Positions 1-12,217 of a stretch of DNA of 64,000 nt are shown here, piece by piece (the first letter of the stretch is position 1; every line of letters starts with the position of its first letter). The stretch covers positions 1 to 64,000 of the forward strand of contig CAJNOL010001171.1 in NCBI GenBank assembly GCA_905250125.1. Direction: 5' to 3'. The translations under genes were made by a program, and so were the position numbers. Under the pieces are notes generated by a model that ran no database searches, was not told the origin of the DNA, and saw only the letters and a program-made list of their open reading frames with translations. This DNA comes from Rotaria sordida. Its lineage: Eukaryota; Rotifera; Eurotatoria; Philodinida; Philodinidae.

Positions 1-617
1 AGACTGAAGTTATGTAATAAATAAAAATGTCATAAGATAATGGACAAGATAAATAAACTATTTTAACTATCTATCTAGTTTATTCCCTATTTCCTAGGTC
101 GATGATGCCGGGCTTCAGAAACAATCGAATTTTACTGAAGAAAATCAGAATTTCCTTGAAAATTGTTTTCCTCAAACATGTGTCTCCTCATTCTAGGTGC
201 TCTATCTGTGATAAAAATTTCAATTTGATCGATTGCATGTTCTTTAAGAATCAGAAAGAGTCCAAAAAGAGATAGATTATCCTTATGCTCTATTCACGTA
301 AACTTTCTATACAAACTTTTGGGACATCCTATATAAAAGCTTTTTTTAAAAAAACCATCTTGATTATCTATTAATTTATAATTGTTAAAATCTCTAATTT
401 CATTATTCATCTTCAAGTTTAGCATGTATGTTTATTTTATGTAAAAGATATAGTTCAAAGCTCGTAGATAATTGTAAGTAATAATAAAAGATATATTTTT
501 TATTACGAAAAAAAAACCAAACAAACATTATTTGAAATATAGATAATTAAGCTAAGAATAAAGAAGCATTCATAATATATATATAATTAAATTCTTTTTT
601 TTTATTCATTCTTCATT
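1..617. other. Intergenic region with a mariner-like terminus
   Basis: No gene is visible here. Around 312-334 the motif ACAAACTTTTGGGACATCC resembles the terminal inverted repeat of Tc1/mariner elements, but I could not find its partner or a transposase frame. The rest is AT-rich sequence, and 618 begins the 3' end of the myosin light chain gene. Confidence 0.4.
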
Positions 618-1198
618 TTAACGTTGAAGTACTGCTTTAATAAACTCTTCATACATTATCATTCCTTTTTTATCTTCAAATTCCGAAATAAGTTGTTCAA
701 CTTCATCATCTGTTAATCGTTCACCTATATATACATATACATATTAAATCCATTAATGCATATCATTTTTGTTTTTATTTAAAATTATTTCATACCTAAT
801 GTAGTAAGTAAATGACGTAATTCTGTTGCTGGTATTAAACCATTTCCGTCTTTATCAAAAACACGTAAACCATCAATAAATTCTTCTGCAGGTACAACAT
901 AATCTTTTTGTCGATTAAGTCGTTCAAAAATAACTTGAAATTGTTGCATAGATAAACGTTCAACACGATTAAGATCAGCTAAAAGAAGACGAATTTCAGC
1001 TTCAGTTGGATTAAGTCCTAATGCTCGAAGTGCTTCGCCTAAATAATGTTTTGGTATATGATTATCTCCTCGATCATCATATAAACTAAAAACTAGAAAA
1101 GAACAAAAAAAAACAGAATTTGTTTTTGAATTAAAGATTCTTTTCTTTTTATTACCATCACGAATTTCAGTTAGTATTTCATCAGTAAGTCCCGGCAT
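618..1198 (-). CDS. Myosin essential (alkali) light chain
   Basis: Calmodulin-fold light chain that binds the first IQ motif of the myosin heavy-chain lever arm. There are three exons on the minus strand: 1156-1198, 796-1092 and 618-724. Both introns are phase 1 with GT-AG ends. The spliced protein is 148 aa, the usual length of the family (about 150). The diagnostic stretch [12 protein letters not shown] followed by [15 protein letters not shown] matches the third EF-hand and linker of essential light chains better than calmodulin. The first EF loop is degenerate (YDDRGDNHI). The third, [12 protein letters not shown], keeps the canonical D-x-D-x-N-x-x-x-x-x-x-E pattern. The start ATG at 1198 gives the short [17 protein letters not shown]-terminus, with no proline/alanine-rich extension, so this is the short form of the light chain. 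The family assignment is secure; whether it serves muscle or non-muscle myosin cannot be read from sequence. Confidence 0.92.
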
Positions 1199-2635
1199 GT
1201 TGTAAAGAAAAAAAAAAGGAAAGAACAGTCGGTTGCTTTATTTACTTGATGATAAGTGAATAAATATAAGGAGGAAGATAATGAATGACCTATTCTCTCT
1301 CTTCTACTAACATGACAGACACTGAACAAATTTACACAACTATTGCGCAACAAATAACATTCGACAATCAATGGATGTCACTGCTGAACAGTGTTCACAA
1401 AGAATACATTGAATAGTATATCATCTCTAGTGTTCAATAAATGCTGATATTTACTATCATATCTAACAGATTAAGTAGATTCAATAGTGTGGGGTAAAAA
1501 AGAAAATTGATAATCTGTTCAGTTGATTATATAAGACGTTTCACAAATAAATATCAAGGTAACCCGTATTTCATCCAGCGTGAAGGCCCAGAGGGCGGAA
1601 GAGTTTTAAATCGCCTTTTCGGAAGAGAAAATTGTAATGAAATACTGAAGATAACCGTGAGTGTTCCGAGAGAAAAACAGCAGAGATTTCAGTCTCGAAG
1701 TCTGATGCTTCCTCCTCAGAATGTTCGAGCCCACAAAAAAAAGCTAAATTCTAGTTGAAGACATAAGAAGCAGCCTGTAATTGATGTCTATATGATATTC
1801 ATTTCGAGCTCTATCTTTTCTTTGTAACTTTATCTCGTTAACAATGTGTGAAACTTGAGAAAGAAAAACTTTAAATTTAAAATATTTTTTCGTCAACTAC
1901 AATATGAGGATATAGCTCAAAATTCTTTGATGTTCTTAACAACAACAATAGCTCAGACTTCTAATCATGAGTGTTGACGAAACATATTTTTTCTAAGAAT
2001 TTAAGTATATTCATTTTTTTCTCAAGACATAAACTTTAATAAATATAATTCTTATGAAAAATATTGCATATATGTTTTCGAGAATTTTCTATTAATTACA
2101 TATTCAATTATCATATAATTCTAAAGCACACTTTTGTTGTTTTTTCTTCCGTATTTGTTAATTCTAAAAGTAAATTTCTTCATTATTTTTCCTTAATAAA
2201 CGAATTTAACGATAATATCAAGTCCATTTTTCTTTCTACTCTCCAAAGTATTCTTTTACTATTTATTATAAATGTAATACCATCGATATAGAATATGCAA
2301 ATGAAATCATTTATAATCTAAAAATTTGAATATAATATGCAAAAAAAAAGAACAATCTTTTCTCTATAGACTGATTCATCAATTATATTGAAGGCACGTA
2401 TTAATGATGTTACATATTAGCATGAACGTTTTGATTATACATAATGAACAAGGGATGCTATAGCATCAGTATGTTTTTCTCGAGTTCTTTTACCTCTTTG
2501 TAGTGATTCAAAAGATCATCTATACTTGATGTCAATTGATCAATTAATAACACCCACACCCTTTATTTCTTCGAAAGAAAAAAAATCTTAAATTATACAT
2601 TATTTATTTAAAAAAACAACAATAAAACTTAAATA
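1199..2635. other. Intergenic, no supported gene
   Basis: Sequence between the divergently read 5' end of the light chain gene and the 3' end of the GPCR. A less AT-rich block at about 1540-1760 contains an open frame without recognisable domains or a normal ATG start; I do not call it a gene. The remainder is AT-rich with homopolymer runs. Confidence 0.5.
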
Positions 2636-5600
2636 TTACACAGGTGATACTAGTTCTGAATAAGATGGTTTAGTTGAATTCATTACCAATCTATTTATTG
2701 AATAATTAGTTTCATTATTCACATCATTTTCATTCGTATAATCTAAGACTGGATTTGATATTTTATTCATTGGTGTTCTACATGATTTAGTATATTTTAG
2801 TCTTTGATTAGTTTTTAATAAAGCTTTTTGATAAAATATATAATTATCACTTTTAATATTTATATCTATTGGATGATCAAATTTCTTTTTCGATTTTTTA
2901 TTTTGATTATTTTTAATATTTGATGAATTCCGACAAATATCATATAATTGTTGATAATATTTATTAGTTGCATTAGTTGTTAATTGTTGTTGATACAAAT
3001 TCTTTGATGTATTTGATAAAATAATTGATGTACGATCCAATGATAAAAAACGAATTCGTTGTATACGATGGAAATTATAATTTGAACATAGACGACAAAT
3101 AATTTCTTTACATGTTCGAGCAAATTTTTCAGATAAAAAACAATATAATATAAAATCAATTGATGCATTTATACAAAGAAATAAATTTGAAAAATTATTA
3201 AATATAAGTAAAATAATACGATGTTTATGTGTCATTTCTGAATAACTTTCAATTAATGTTTCATATGTTAATGATAAACTTTGTGGTGTCCATAATAAGA
3301 GTGCAACAAATAAACAACATATTAATATAATAGTTACTCGACGTTTTTGAATTATTTCACGACAATGACGACGTAAATGAAATATATTTGAATCATTTAA
3401 TGATGATGATGATGATGTTAATGAAGAATTATGATAAGACTCATAGATATTATTTGCTTGAAGACCATTACCAAAATGACGTGAACGATGAACATACCTG
3501 ATTTTATTAAAAGAAAAAATAATTGAATATAATTCGAACAGTTTATTTGAACTTTTTAGTTTAATTTGTTTTCAATTTACTTATATAGGAAATGATGAAG
3601 TTTCCAATATGTTGATCTATATGTGGGCTGAATTTCAGGTCGAAATATCCTTCATTCGATTTCTTGGTGCATACCGTATCATAGCTTAAAATTTGTGTAA
3701 CATGACTATTATAACTCTGGAAGAAAGGTCTAGGAATATTCATCCTTTTGAACTTTTTCATATTTGATTGGAGTAGAATCTGTCGGGTTCGAAATTTGTT
3801 GAGCTCGACTTGACCTAATCTTAGTTCGAGTTCAAATTTGATTTGAGCTAGAGTTTGTCTATTTAATGATAATACTCAGATATATAAAAAGAAGTATATA
3901 TGAAATAAACGAACTGAATGATTTCTTGTTGACCATTTTTCCAGGTAATTGTTTTTACATTGTGTAGTTTCTATGTGTGCCGATATATGCGTCACGGTAC
4001 GCTGCTCCTCTTCTTTCCTTTCCTTCACTCTTCCATTGTTCTGCGTGTCATCTCTCTCCTTTGTTTCTGTATCATATATAAGTGTGTGTTGAATGTGCAA
4101 TAGACACATTCTGGAGATGTGAAGTAGCTAATAAACATCATTGCCGAGTAGCGGCTAGCTACTCCTCCAGTCTGTCATAACATCTCTCTTCCTCATTTTA
4201 TCGTTACACTATGTGTAAACAGAGACGTGACAATAGAAATTATAATCAACAGTGAATGTTTTAAAACTAAGAAATATTAAATTTTGTAGATATTCTAATT
4301 GAAATATAATGGTAACAACTTAAACAGTGTGAAATACGAAAAGCAGAAGCAGTTAGTTAGAATTAAACTTTTCTGAATATGTGTTCAGAAATTTTCTTCT
4401 GGGATAAGCTTGGACAACTATCATCGAGTTGAATTGAAGAAACTGTATAAAGTAAGGACAGCACCAAGAACACTATTTTCCTTTGTACAAACACAACTTT
4501 AGATCTTTTCTCAAAATTGATGGATCGTTGTTCAATATATATCCCAGAAGGAAAATCTGAATATATATTCGGGAATAGCGAAAAATTCTGATGTTAACTA
4601 ACTGTAATCAGTTACTTGTAGTGACTGAAAAACGAACGAATATTTTCTGCCAAGACTTTCACCCTATAGGCTAGGTATTCAAATAGTTCAAGAAACGAAA
4701 GAGATAGAAAATAGAAGATATTAAAAAGTTAAGACGTTACTTTCATAGGTGCTATTTCTTAATTTATGTACTCTACACGAACTGCAGATCTTAAATGAAA
4801 TGTATTCACATTACAATTGAGAACTTGTGCTTGTCTAACTCAAAACAGACAATCATATTTCTATAGTGCATATACTTTTCCATGACATTATCATTCAGTC
4901 ATAGAACAATGGATGAGTATAACTCATCATTTAAAAAATTCTGAAACTCACCGAATTTTTACATTTGTTTTCTCGAAACATAATTATTTTCTGATTTATA
5001 CATGAAAACACTCTAATAAAACAAAAAATCATATTTTTTGTTTTTTGTTCTTCACTTACCATATAAGAATTGAATTACATATACAAACTAAAAGTAATGG
5101 TATCCAAATAATAACAATACATGTAAATACTAAATATAAACGATGAAGATTAAGAAAAATATTTTCTTGTTTGGATAAATTATTTAATTCTGTTAAATTA
5201 GTTTGTATTTGATTATTATAAATTTTATGTAGAAAAATTTCTTCAAAAAATCTTGGTAATGTTATTAAAAAACATATTATTAATAATGTACATATTAAAT
5301 GACGTGAACGTCTTACTGAACATGTACGTTTAGCATATATTGGTTTAACTACAGCTAATGTACGTTCAAGTGTAAAACAAACAATTAACCATGTAGCTGT
5401 ATTAGAAGAAAAATCTGCTAATGGACGTAAAATATATAAAAATGTTTGAATAAATGAATAATGAAAAAATTTTGGATGTGAACCAAAATTAAGTAAAAGT
5501 GTAAAAATTAAATAACATGAATCAAATCCAGCTAAAATTGTTAAATAATTATTTGTACTTGTTCTTATAAGACGTCGTCGAGTTAAAACAATTATTGATA

Positions 5601-5736
5601 GACAATTACCTGTTAAACCAAATGCTACAAGTAATGGCCATATATAAAATTTAACTATTGTACGAACATGTGATAAAAGTAAAGAATTTGTATCTATACA
5701 TGATACAGAACATGTATCGATTAATGGTGATGACAT
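2636..5736 (-). CDS. Rhodopsin-class GPCR, peptide-receptor type
   Basis: Seven-transmembrane G-protein-coupled receptor, probably for a neuropeptide of the FMRFamide/TRH-like group. There are two exons, 5060-5736 and 2636-3497, joined in phase 2 so that the split codon is a tryptophan; the spliced product is 512 aa. Visible landmarks: TM1 GNCLSIIVL; TM2 LAGFD with the conserved Asp; the end of TM3 reads TLERTLAVVKP, so ERT replaces the classical DRY; TM6 ends in LLLWTPQSL (the W-x-P motif); TM7 reads NASIDFILYCF, a D-x-x-x-Y variant of NPxxY. Helix 8 (SEKFARTCKEII) and a long Asn/Lys-rich cytoplasmic tail follow. The N-terminus has Cys but no signal peptide, which is normal for class A. The third intracellular loop carries a serine run next to the splice site. 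The 1.56-kb intron (3498-5059) holds a fold-back element. The ligand cannot be assigned from sequence. Confidence 0.88.
4369..4586. mobile_element. Short fold-back element in GPCR intron
   Basis: Two arms face each other. TTCAGAAATTTTCTTCTGGGATA near 4384-4406 is matched, in reverse complement and with a few changes, by TATCCCAGAAGGAAAATCTGAATA near 4540-4563. The similarity extends outward to about 4369 and 4586. No coding frame lies inside, so this is a candidate non-autonomous DNA element. The boundaries are approximate. Confidence 0.5.
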
Positions 5737-6916
5737 TGTTTAATAACTATAAATAATGAGATAAAAACATTGATTATTCCAGTCTGAATAATACATCGAA
5801 TAACAAGAAAACATTTAACTGCAGCCACGATTCATCTTATCCAATTTCTTTCGGTTCAACTAGAGACTAATCTACTGATCAACTACATTGTAGAGAAATA
5901 TATACCCTTAAACAACAAATGAAAATTCTCCTTATAGGGAAATATACTTGATACAAGTATATTCATTAAGAGGATATCGAGCAAATAAAAAAAATCCGAA
6001 TCAGAACTTTTTTATTCGAGCTCTTTGGTTATGAAAATTTCTAATAAATAAACTAAAGTAGAAAATATTTTTCTATAAGACTCATAGACAAGTAACACAT
6101 GTATCAATATTATTTCTTTTTTCAAATTCTTACCGTATTCTATTAAAATATCAGAATAAATACAAACATTGATTTCTAATTTTTTTTTCTGATATAGGAT
6201 TACTTCTTTTCGAATATAATCTTACCTTATAATTTTCTACTATTCATTGATTCGTAGAACTATTAAAAGAAATAGTGTTCGATCTATATATATATATATC
6301 TATTAATTATGTTCTTTAAAGTAACGACTAAGAAAAGAAAAGCTTGTTTTTTTTAACTCAATCATCGAGGAAAATGTCTCTCTCATTATTTGCATACAAA
6401 GGTTAGAAATATCTTTCATCTAAAAATAAGGACGAGTTCATTGCGAGCATCGCATATATATATCTATAGAAAAGATTCTTAAGTGCTTTTCTATCTCAAT
6501 GTAACAAAGAAAAAATATTTTTATACTTGACTGAGAGAAAAGATAAATCCCATTTTCCGTTCTATTAGCGAAAACATTACTAATTCATACCAAAATAATT
6601 AAATCGACGAACACCCTTACGCTCTAAATGATCTACATAAACAAAATACTTACAACAAAACATTCTTAATTGATCCGCTCGGTTTGATCGCTTATTTTAT
6701 TAATATGTAGGAGATCATTAGGGTAGTATGGCATTCAAAGATTTTCTCCTCATGCCTAGATTTGCTCGAGATGGTGATTTTTTCGTAGATTTCAACTGCA
6801 AGAGTAAGATGCGAAAAATTGAAAATGATAGAAAATTTTTGTCCTAAATTTATTTACTATCATTGAATAGAGGACATTGAGTTACCTATGAAAAACTACT
6901 TTTTCAATTTTTGAAA

Positions 6917-7195
6917 AGAAGTTTTTCTTGGAAATATTGGAAAAAAAGACTAAATTCTAAATATCTTCATTTATTATCATAGATCTCTACATGTTTTTTT
7001 CACTTTGTAGAACATTATAAAGATTATTTCATGATCGTGCAGACAAAATTATGTAAAAAGCTTTATGTATATAATATTTTTTACGTTAATTTTGTCTGCA
7101 AAATCAGGAAATAACCTTTAGTGTGATAATGAATGATTCAAATGATGATATTTAAAGTTCACTCTTTTTTCCAATATTTAGAAAATAATCTTTCG
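6917..7195. mobile_element. Fold-back (MITE-like) element
   Basis: Inverted arms pair TATTGGAAAAAAAGAC (about 6937) with the reverse complement of a stretch ending CTTTTTTCCAATATT (about 7178). Pairing continues inward: TTCATGATCGTGCAGACAAAATTA pairs with an arm reading TTTTGTCTGCAAAATCAGGAAATAA. Almost the whole element can fold into one stem. No coding content. Confidence 0.55.
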
Positions 7196-8219
7196 TTAGA
7201 ATAGAAAACATATTATTGTACATGAATGACACAAGCTAAATGTGTGATACGTTCTTTCATAGTTTTGTAATGTTTAAAGGATTTTATTACATCTCGAATA
7301 CTATAAATAAAATTCATCTAGTAATGTATATTCTTAAATTAAAAATGATTTGTATCGTTGATCAATAATAATAGTTTTGAATATCATATATCTATAAATA
7401 AGTTAAATAAACAAAATCATTCAATAGGAGAATAATTATTGATATAGAATGATTTGAAATAATAAGGTTACATATAGAGCTGCACATCTCGATTCATCAT
7501 AACATATTTGCTAGTGACAATGATTTAGATTTGATAATTCGTTCTTTTCTATTATAAAAAAAATGTATTTTACGGTCATTAAAAAAAGAACTTTCAATTA
7601 CTTTTACTTGAAAAAATCCTGGATGTTACCACAAACTTTTACGCCTATATTCTCAAGAAAATAATTTTTTATGAGCTAATGTCTTTTTTTTTTGGTTCTT
7701 AGAAAAATAAGATTATCAGAAGAACAACCAAAGCATACGCGTAAAATTCTGAAGAGTCTTTTTGCATTGTTTTTTTTTCGTGGCAAAAGTACATTCTTAT
7801 TATCATAAGCTATGATCACTGAATTGTATGTCTAAAAACTTTTTGATTTCAAAATAAAAAAAATTCTTCCTAGATTGAAATATATATTCGAGCTATTTAC
7901 ATAAATTTATTCAAAATATGTTATAAGATAATAAAAACTTTCTATGGTGTTTATAATTACGTGAATTCAATATTCACACATTCTATTCTTCTTCGAACAG
8001 TTGAACGAGGAAATGATATCGACTACAGACTTGTTTTCTCATTATAAACTAATAATCGACAAAATAAATTTGCTCAAATTGAAAAAAATTGATTTGCTAT
8101 TTGTTTACAAATATTTGGTTAATATAGTGACGCACAGACTAACCAATAAAAATAATTTGAAAAAATTGGATTATTTGAACTAATAGCTATACAAAAGATT
8201 TTTTTAAGTAATAAATGCA

Positions 8220-8280
8220 ATTATATGATAATGACAATATCTAAAAATATTCAATAAATTGAATTGTATTATCATATAAT
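8220..8280. repeat. Near-perfect AT hairpin
   Basis: ATTATATGATAATGACAAT at the left is mirrored by ATTGTATTATCATATAAT at the right around a loop of about 20 nt. It is a short isolated inverted repeat with no gene attached; it may be the remnant of a small fold-back element. Confidence 0.5.
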
Positions 8281-9869
8281 GAACTCATCTGTGTTTTTTC
8301 GTTCTATACTTTATCAAATATCGTTCTTTTTTTCATACATGAATGTAGCGATGCATACAAGTTTCGATCAAATTATTGAGTAGTTAGACCTAGAAAGGAA
8401 CATTGACATTAAAATAAAAAAAGCTACCAGCTCTGTTGATTACACAAAAATGATCTTTTGAAGACGTTGACATTTTATACGATTCTCATCAGTTGTTTTG
8501 CATGTACTTTTCATAAGTTTATTGTCAAATGGATCACATCAAGACCTTCTTTATCAATGATGTAGCTATTATGGTAAAAAAAATCACGTCAGATCTGTTT
8601 CAATTTCAATCGGTTATTAATAATATACGAGTTCTTGACGTTAAAATATTTTTACTTTTTCAAAATGCTGTACATATATAAAAGCGTAGAAATGAAAACT
8701 AGTTCGATCACGATGAAGTCATTTATTGTACTTAATAACAGATCACAGAAATGAAAAACGCTATTGTTTTACTTAAAGAATTAGTTTTTAATAAAAAAAA
8801 AAAGTCATTTACAGATGATAAGAAACCCGTACGACGAAGTAATTGAATACATGAGGAAGAAAATGAACTATTAAAAAGGTGAATATGTGTTAACATGATG
8901 GAAAAAACACTGCGAATATATTTGCAGAATGTCAATTAGCTTCCGATCGGGCACAGCTATTCGGGTGCGAAAAGTCGTATCTGTGCAAGACACTAATCCG
9001 GAGATAAATTTAAGCTAGAAATAATTGAATATTTCTTTTTCTATAACGTAATTGTATAATAAATTTGTCTTTTTTATAAGAAATCTTATCAGTAACATTT
9101 TGTTGTCAGATAAAATAAAGTTCTAAAAATTGAAGAATCTATCGTCATTAAATAAAATAAACTCTCATTCTGTTTTGATTCATTCTTTGTCGAAAAGAAA
9201 TTATCTTCTTACCAGAATTTACAAGTTTTGATATTCTTTTTATTTAACAATTTTCAAACATTTGATAATTCTTAGAATTTAGATAATTGTATTTCAATGA
9301 ATGAATAGTTATGACAGAAGCTGTATGTACATGCGTCAGAGGCAACATTTATTCTTGAGAAATCCTAACTCATGTCACGATACATGTGTTTCAGTTGACA
9401 TGAGAATTTGATTGAGTTTGGAGTGCGAGAATTAATTTTAAAATATCTCTCAGAAAAAAAACTATTATACGAAATAGAATTTTATCAATAAGGGAAAGCA
9501 ATTCTTGTGGACAAGATTTCACAATATAAAGTCACATTAAACACAATAAATAAACAACTTTAATACAGTTTTTCTAGGCTGTTTTCTTTTATTAATTAAA
9601 AAAAGGCAAACGATTCATATAGTGAAATCAAAAATTCCGATCCAAAGTTTACCAAAAATGATTATGCGTTATTTTTGTTTTTGTTTTTTTGAGTAGACAA
9701 TAAATGATTCATCAACAAGTTTAGAAATACGTAAAAGTCATATAAAAAGTGTTTCACCTTCTGAAATACTACCACAACTGGGCAAAATACTCGCTCGAGT
9801 ATCAAGCACTCTAAAAGATAAAGACTGATAGGGCCGTTTTTCGGCTCCCAAAATTTTTCAGTTCTGTGT

Positions 9870-10061
9870 GTTGAAATCAATTCAATGGCGACATCTGATA
9901 ACATTGCAACAACTCTCGATCAATTTTTCAAGTCACACTCATAATCCCTAGGAGAATGGTTAAATTTTTGTTGACTTTGTAGAGGAGCACGTGTGTAACT
10001 CAAAAAATTGATCGAGAGTCGTTGCAATGTTACCCGGTGTCGTCATTGAATTAATTTCAAC
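9870..10061. mobile_element. Fold-back (MITE-like) element
   Basis: The left arm begins GTTGAAATCAATTCAATG and runs through AACATTGCAACAACTCTCGA. The right arm is its reverse complement with a handful of mismatches and ends CATTGAATTAATTTCAAC. Arms are about 60 nt with a 70-nt spacer. There is no coding capacity. The flanks do not show an obvious target duplication. Confidence 0.65.
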
Positions 10062-11303
10062 ATAAAAAATAAAACAATTTAAGAGCAGAACAACGGTCTT
10101 GTGTTCTTTCGTCCTTTTAGATAAAATGTGTTATATCAAAGTGACACTAAGTATCTATTTCTTTCCTTCGAAGATGAAACAAACAGCTAATTTCTACCGC
10201 TCTCGACCTTGTGCAAAAATGTGCTCATTTATATTCGAAAATTGTACTGTTAAAGCGTTGAGCACATGTTCTGCAGTAGTCGATTCTGAAAATCTCGTTC
10301 TCAAGTACGATTTTCATTGAACTGACAATTCGTGCTTGTCTAGTTCTGAATAGTAATTCAGTTGTATTTTGACCTAGTTTGTAAAAAAAACTGGTTTTAT
10401 CGTTGTGAAACAAGTTTACGAGTAGTAAATTTTTTATATTGTCTTGATTGAGAATAAATGAAATAGTTAAAATTTTCTATATCAAAACTGATGATATTTT
10501 TTTATCATTATTAGATTTCATTGGCTTTCTTATAGTATAATAATAAAGAAATTAGTGAAGTTATATGTATGGATGTAAAAACTATTGTAAAAAAAAAAAG
10601 TTAAAGAATTCTGATTTTTCAGTTCTAGAACACGACTCTCTATATGTAAGAAAAATTAATTCGAAACAATATCTTAATGGTCTAATTCAAATTCTTTAGG
10701 TACGATTATTGACCGTAGACTATTCTTATTGACATTTCTATTGTTTTCTTTTTATGTTTATTCTTGGTAAATAATTTTGATGCATATATATATATATATA
10801 TATATTGTTTGATTTTATGACGTTGCATGCTTGTATGATGTTTGTAGGCGGTAAAAATAACTAAATATTAAGGTTGAAAAAGAATCAACAGAAAGAGAAA
10901 GAGAACGAAATGTGCAAATATTTTTTATATATACATCAGTAGAAATTAACAAAAATATACCTGTCATTTAGACGAAAAAAGAGAAAGGTATATGGTCGAT
11001 CATGAAGCGAGTATGTCATATTAGTATTTTGTATGTCAATCTTGTCAGCGTATGTAGTTAGAAGAATGTAAGTTTTATCAGTATTTATAGCATCATATTA
11101 CAATCATGATGAAATTTCGTTTCATGAATATATATGAAAAAAACAGGCTTCTGTTTGCTAGCCTTTTTCTGCACCTATATTTATAAAGAATCAACAATAG
11201 TCAATATTTAACAAAGCCAATTAAAGAGGAAAAAAAACATAAACATTATAAAGTTCGGTTGTTTTTGTCTAAACCAAATACAAAATATTGCATTTCATTA
11301 TAG

Positions 11304-11939
11304 ATGAAAAGGCTTTTTCGATCTCGTCTACCACCGGCATTGACATCTACTCAAATAAATAGCTTAGCTAAAGAATCTCATGTAGCACCAGAAGATATTA
11401 AAGACTGGTATGATCGTTTTAATCATTGTTATCCACGTAGTTATCTTTCTTATAAAGAATTTATAAGTTATTTGGAACAAGTTAATACTCAAAATGGAAA
11501 TGATAATCGTCTTACAAAATCAATGGTTAAACAATTGTTTAATGTATTAGATTTAAATGAAGATAAACGTTTAAATTTCGAAGAATTTTTTCTTTTTAAT
11601 ACAGTAATTAATCAAGGTTCATTAGAAGATAAACTTAAATTAATATTTCGTTTATATGATCGAGATCAAAATAAATATTTAACACGAGTACAACTCGAAA
11701 ATATTTTATCAAATATGTTTGATTTATTAAATCTTTCTAAATCAAAAAATGGTTTATCACAAAATATTGATGAAATATTAACTCGTACTAATTTTAATAA
11801 TCAAAATACAAAAATAAGTTGGCATACATTTAGTACATATGTTCTAAATGATCCATTATTATTTTCAATTTTGGTATCAAATGATTTTGATGACTATAAA
11901 TCTGACGATGACTTTAGCTGCATAGTAACACGATTTTGA
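11304..11939 (+). CDS. EF-hand protein of the neuronal calcium sensor type
   Basis: Calcium-binding protein of 211 aa with the four-EF-hand layout of the recoverin/NCS/KChIP group. It is intronless and starts at the ATG just after a TTATAG stretch. Residues 83-94 (DLNEDKRLNFEE) form a canonical EF loop with D, N, D and a terminal E. The loop at 119-130 (DRDQNKYLTRVQ) has Gln instead of Glu at position 12 and should bind calcium weakly. The first and fourth hands are degenerate. The first hand area (about 36-54) has the FxxCYP-like sequence HCYPRSYLSYKEF, recalling the C-x-P-x-G of NCS proteins. Unlike typical NCS proteins it begins MKRLF, with no Gly at position 2, so it cannot be N-myristoylated there. 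The tail is acidic (DFDDYKSDDD) and ends in TRF. The family is clear; the exact orthologue is not. Confidence 0.75.
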   Translation: MKRLFRSRLPPALTSTQINSLAKESHVAPEDIKDWYDRFNHCYPRSYLSYKEFISYLEQVNTQNGNDNRLTKSMVKQLFNVLDLNEDKRLNFEEFFLFNTVINQGSLEDKLKLIFRLYDRDQNKYLTRVQLENILSNMFDLLNLSKSKNGLSQNIDEILTRTNFNNQNTKISWHTFSTYVLNDPLLFSILVSNDFDDYKSDDDFSCIVTRF

Positions 11940-12217
11940 TGTATTATATTTAACGCCGGGTTTTTTTTTTCTTCTTATGCACAAAATTTAATTTGCTTAA
12001 GAGCTGTCTTTTATACTAATACTTAAGTTGTAAACTCCCGCGGACCTATACAATTAACCCTCAAGTAACGAAATATTTTCTTAATAAAGATGTTCGTACT
12101 CTAACTAAAAAAACTTTTTTCAATATGAGTATGTGTATACATTGTTCAATTCTCAATAAAATATCTCGAATCACGTAGCAATTTTAGAAAAACACTCATT
12201 AATAAAAGCAAAGAAAC

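Larger units (their letters stand above)
5737..11303. other. Intergenic, 5.6 kb with fold-backs only
   Basis: Long AT-rich gap between the GPCR 5' end and the NCS-like gene. The fold-backs at 6917-7195 and 9870-10061 and the hairpin at 8220-8280 are listed separately. The remaining open frames are short, begin with non-ATG codons in several cases, and show no recognisable domain. A (TA)n tract lies at about 10786-10806. Confidence 0.5.

Noticed and set aside
1507-1758. 83-codon frame in a less AT-rich block
   Set aside because: Starts with TTG, no recognised domain; could be an old transposon fragment but nothing supports it.
8935-9000. GC-richer patch that looked tRNA-like
   Set aside because: I could not fold it into a cloverleaf with the conserved T-loop bases.
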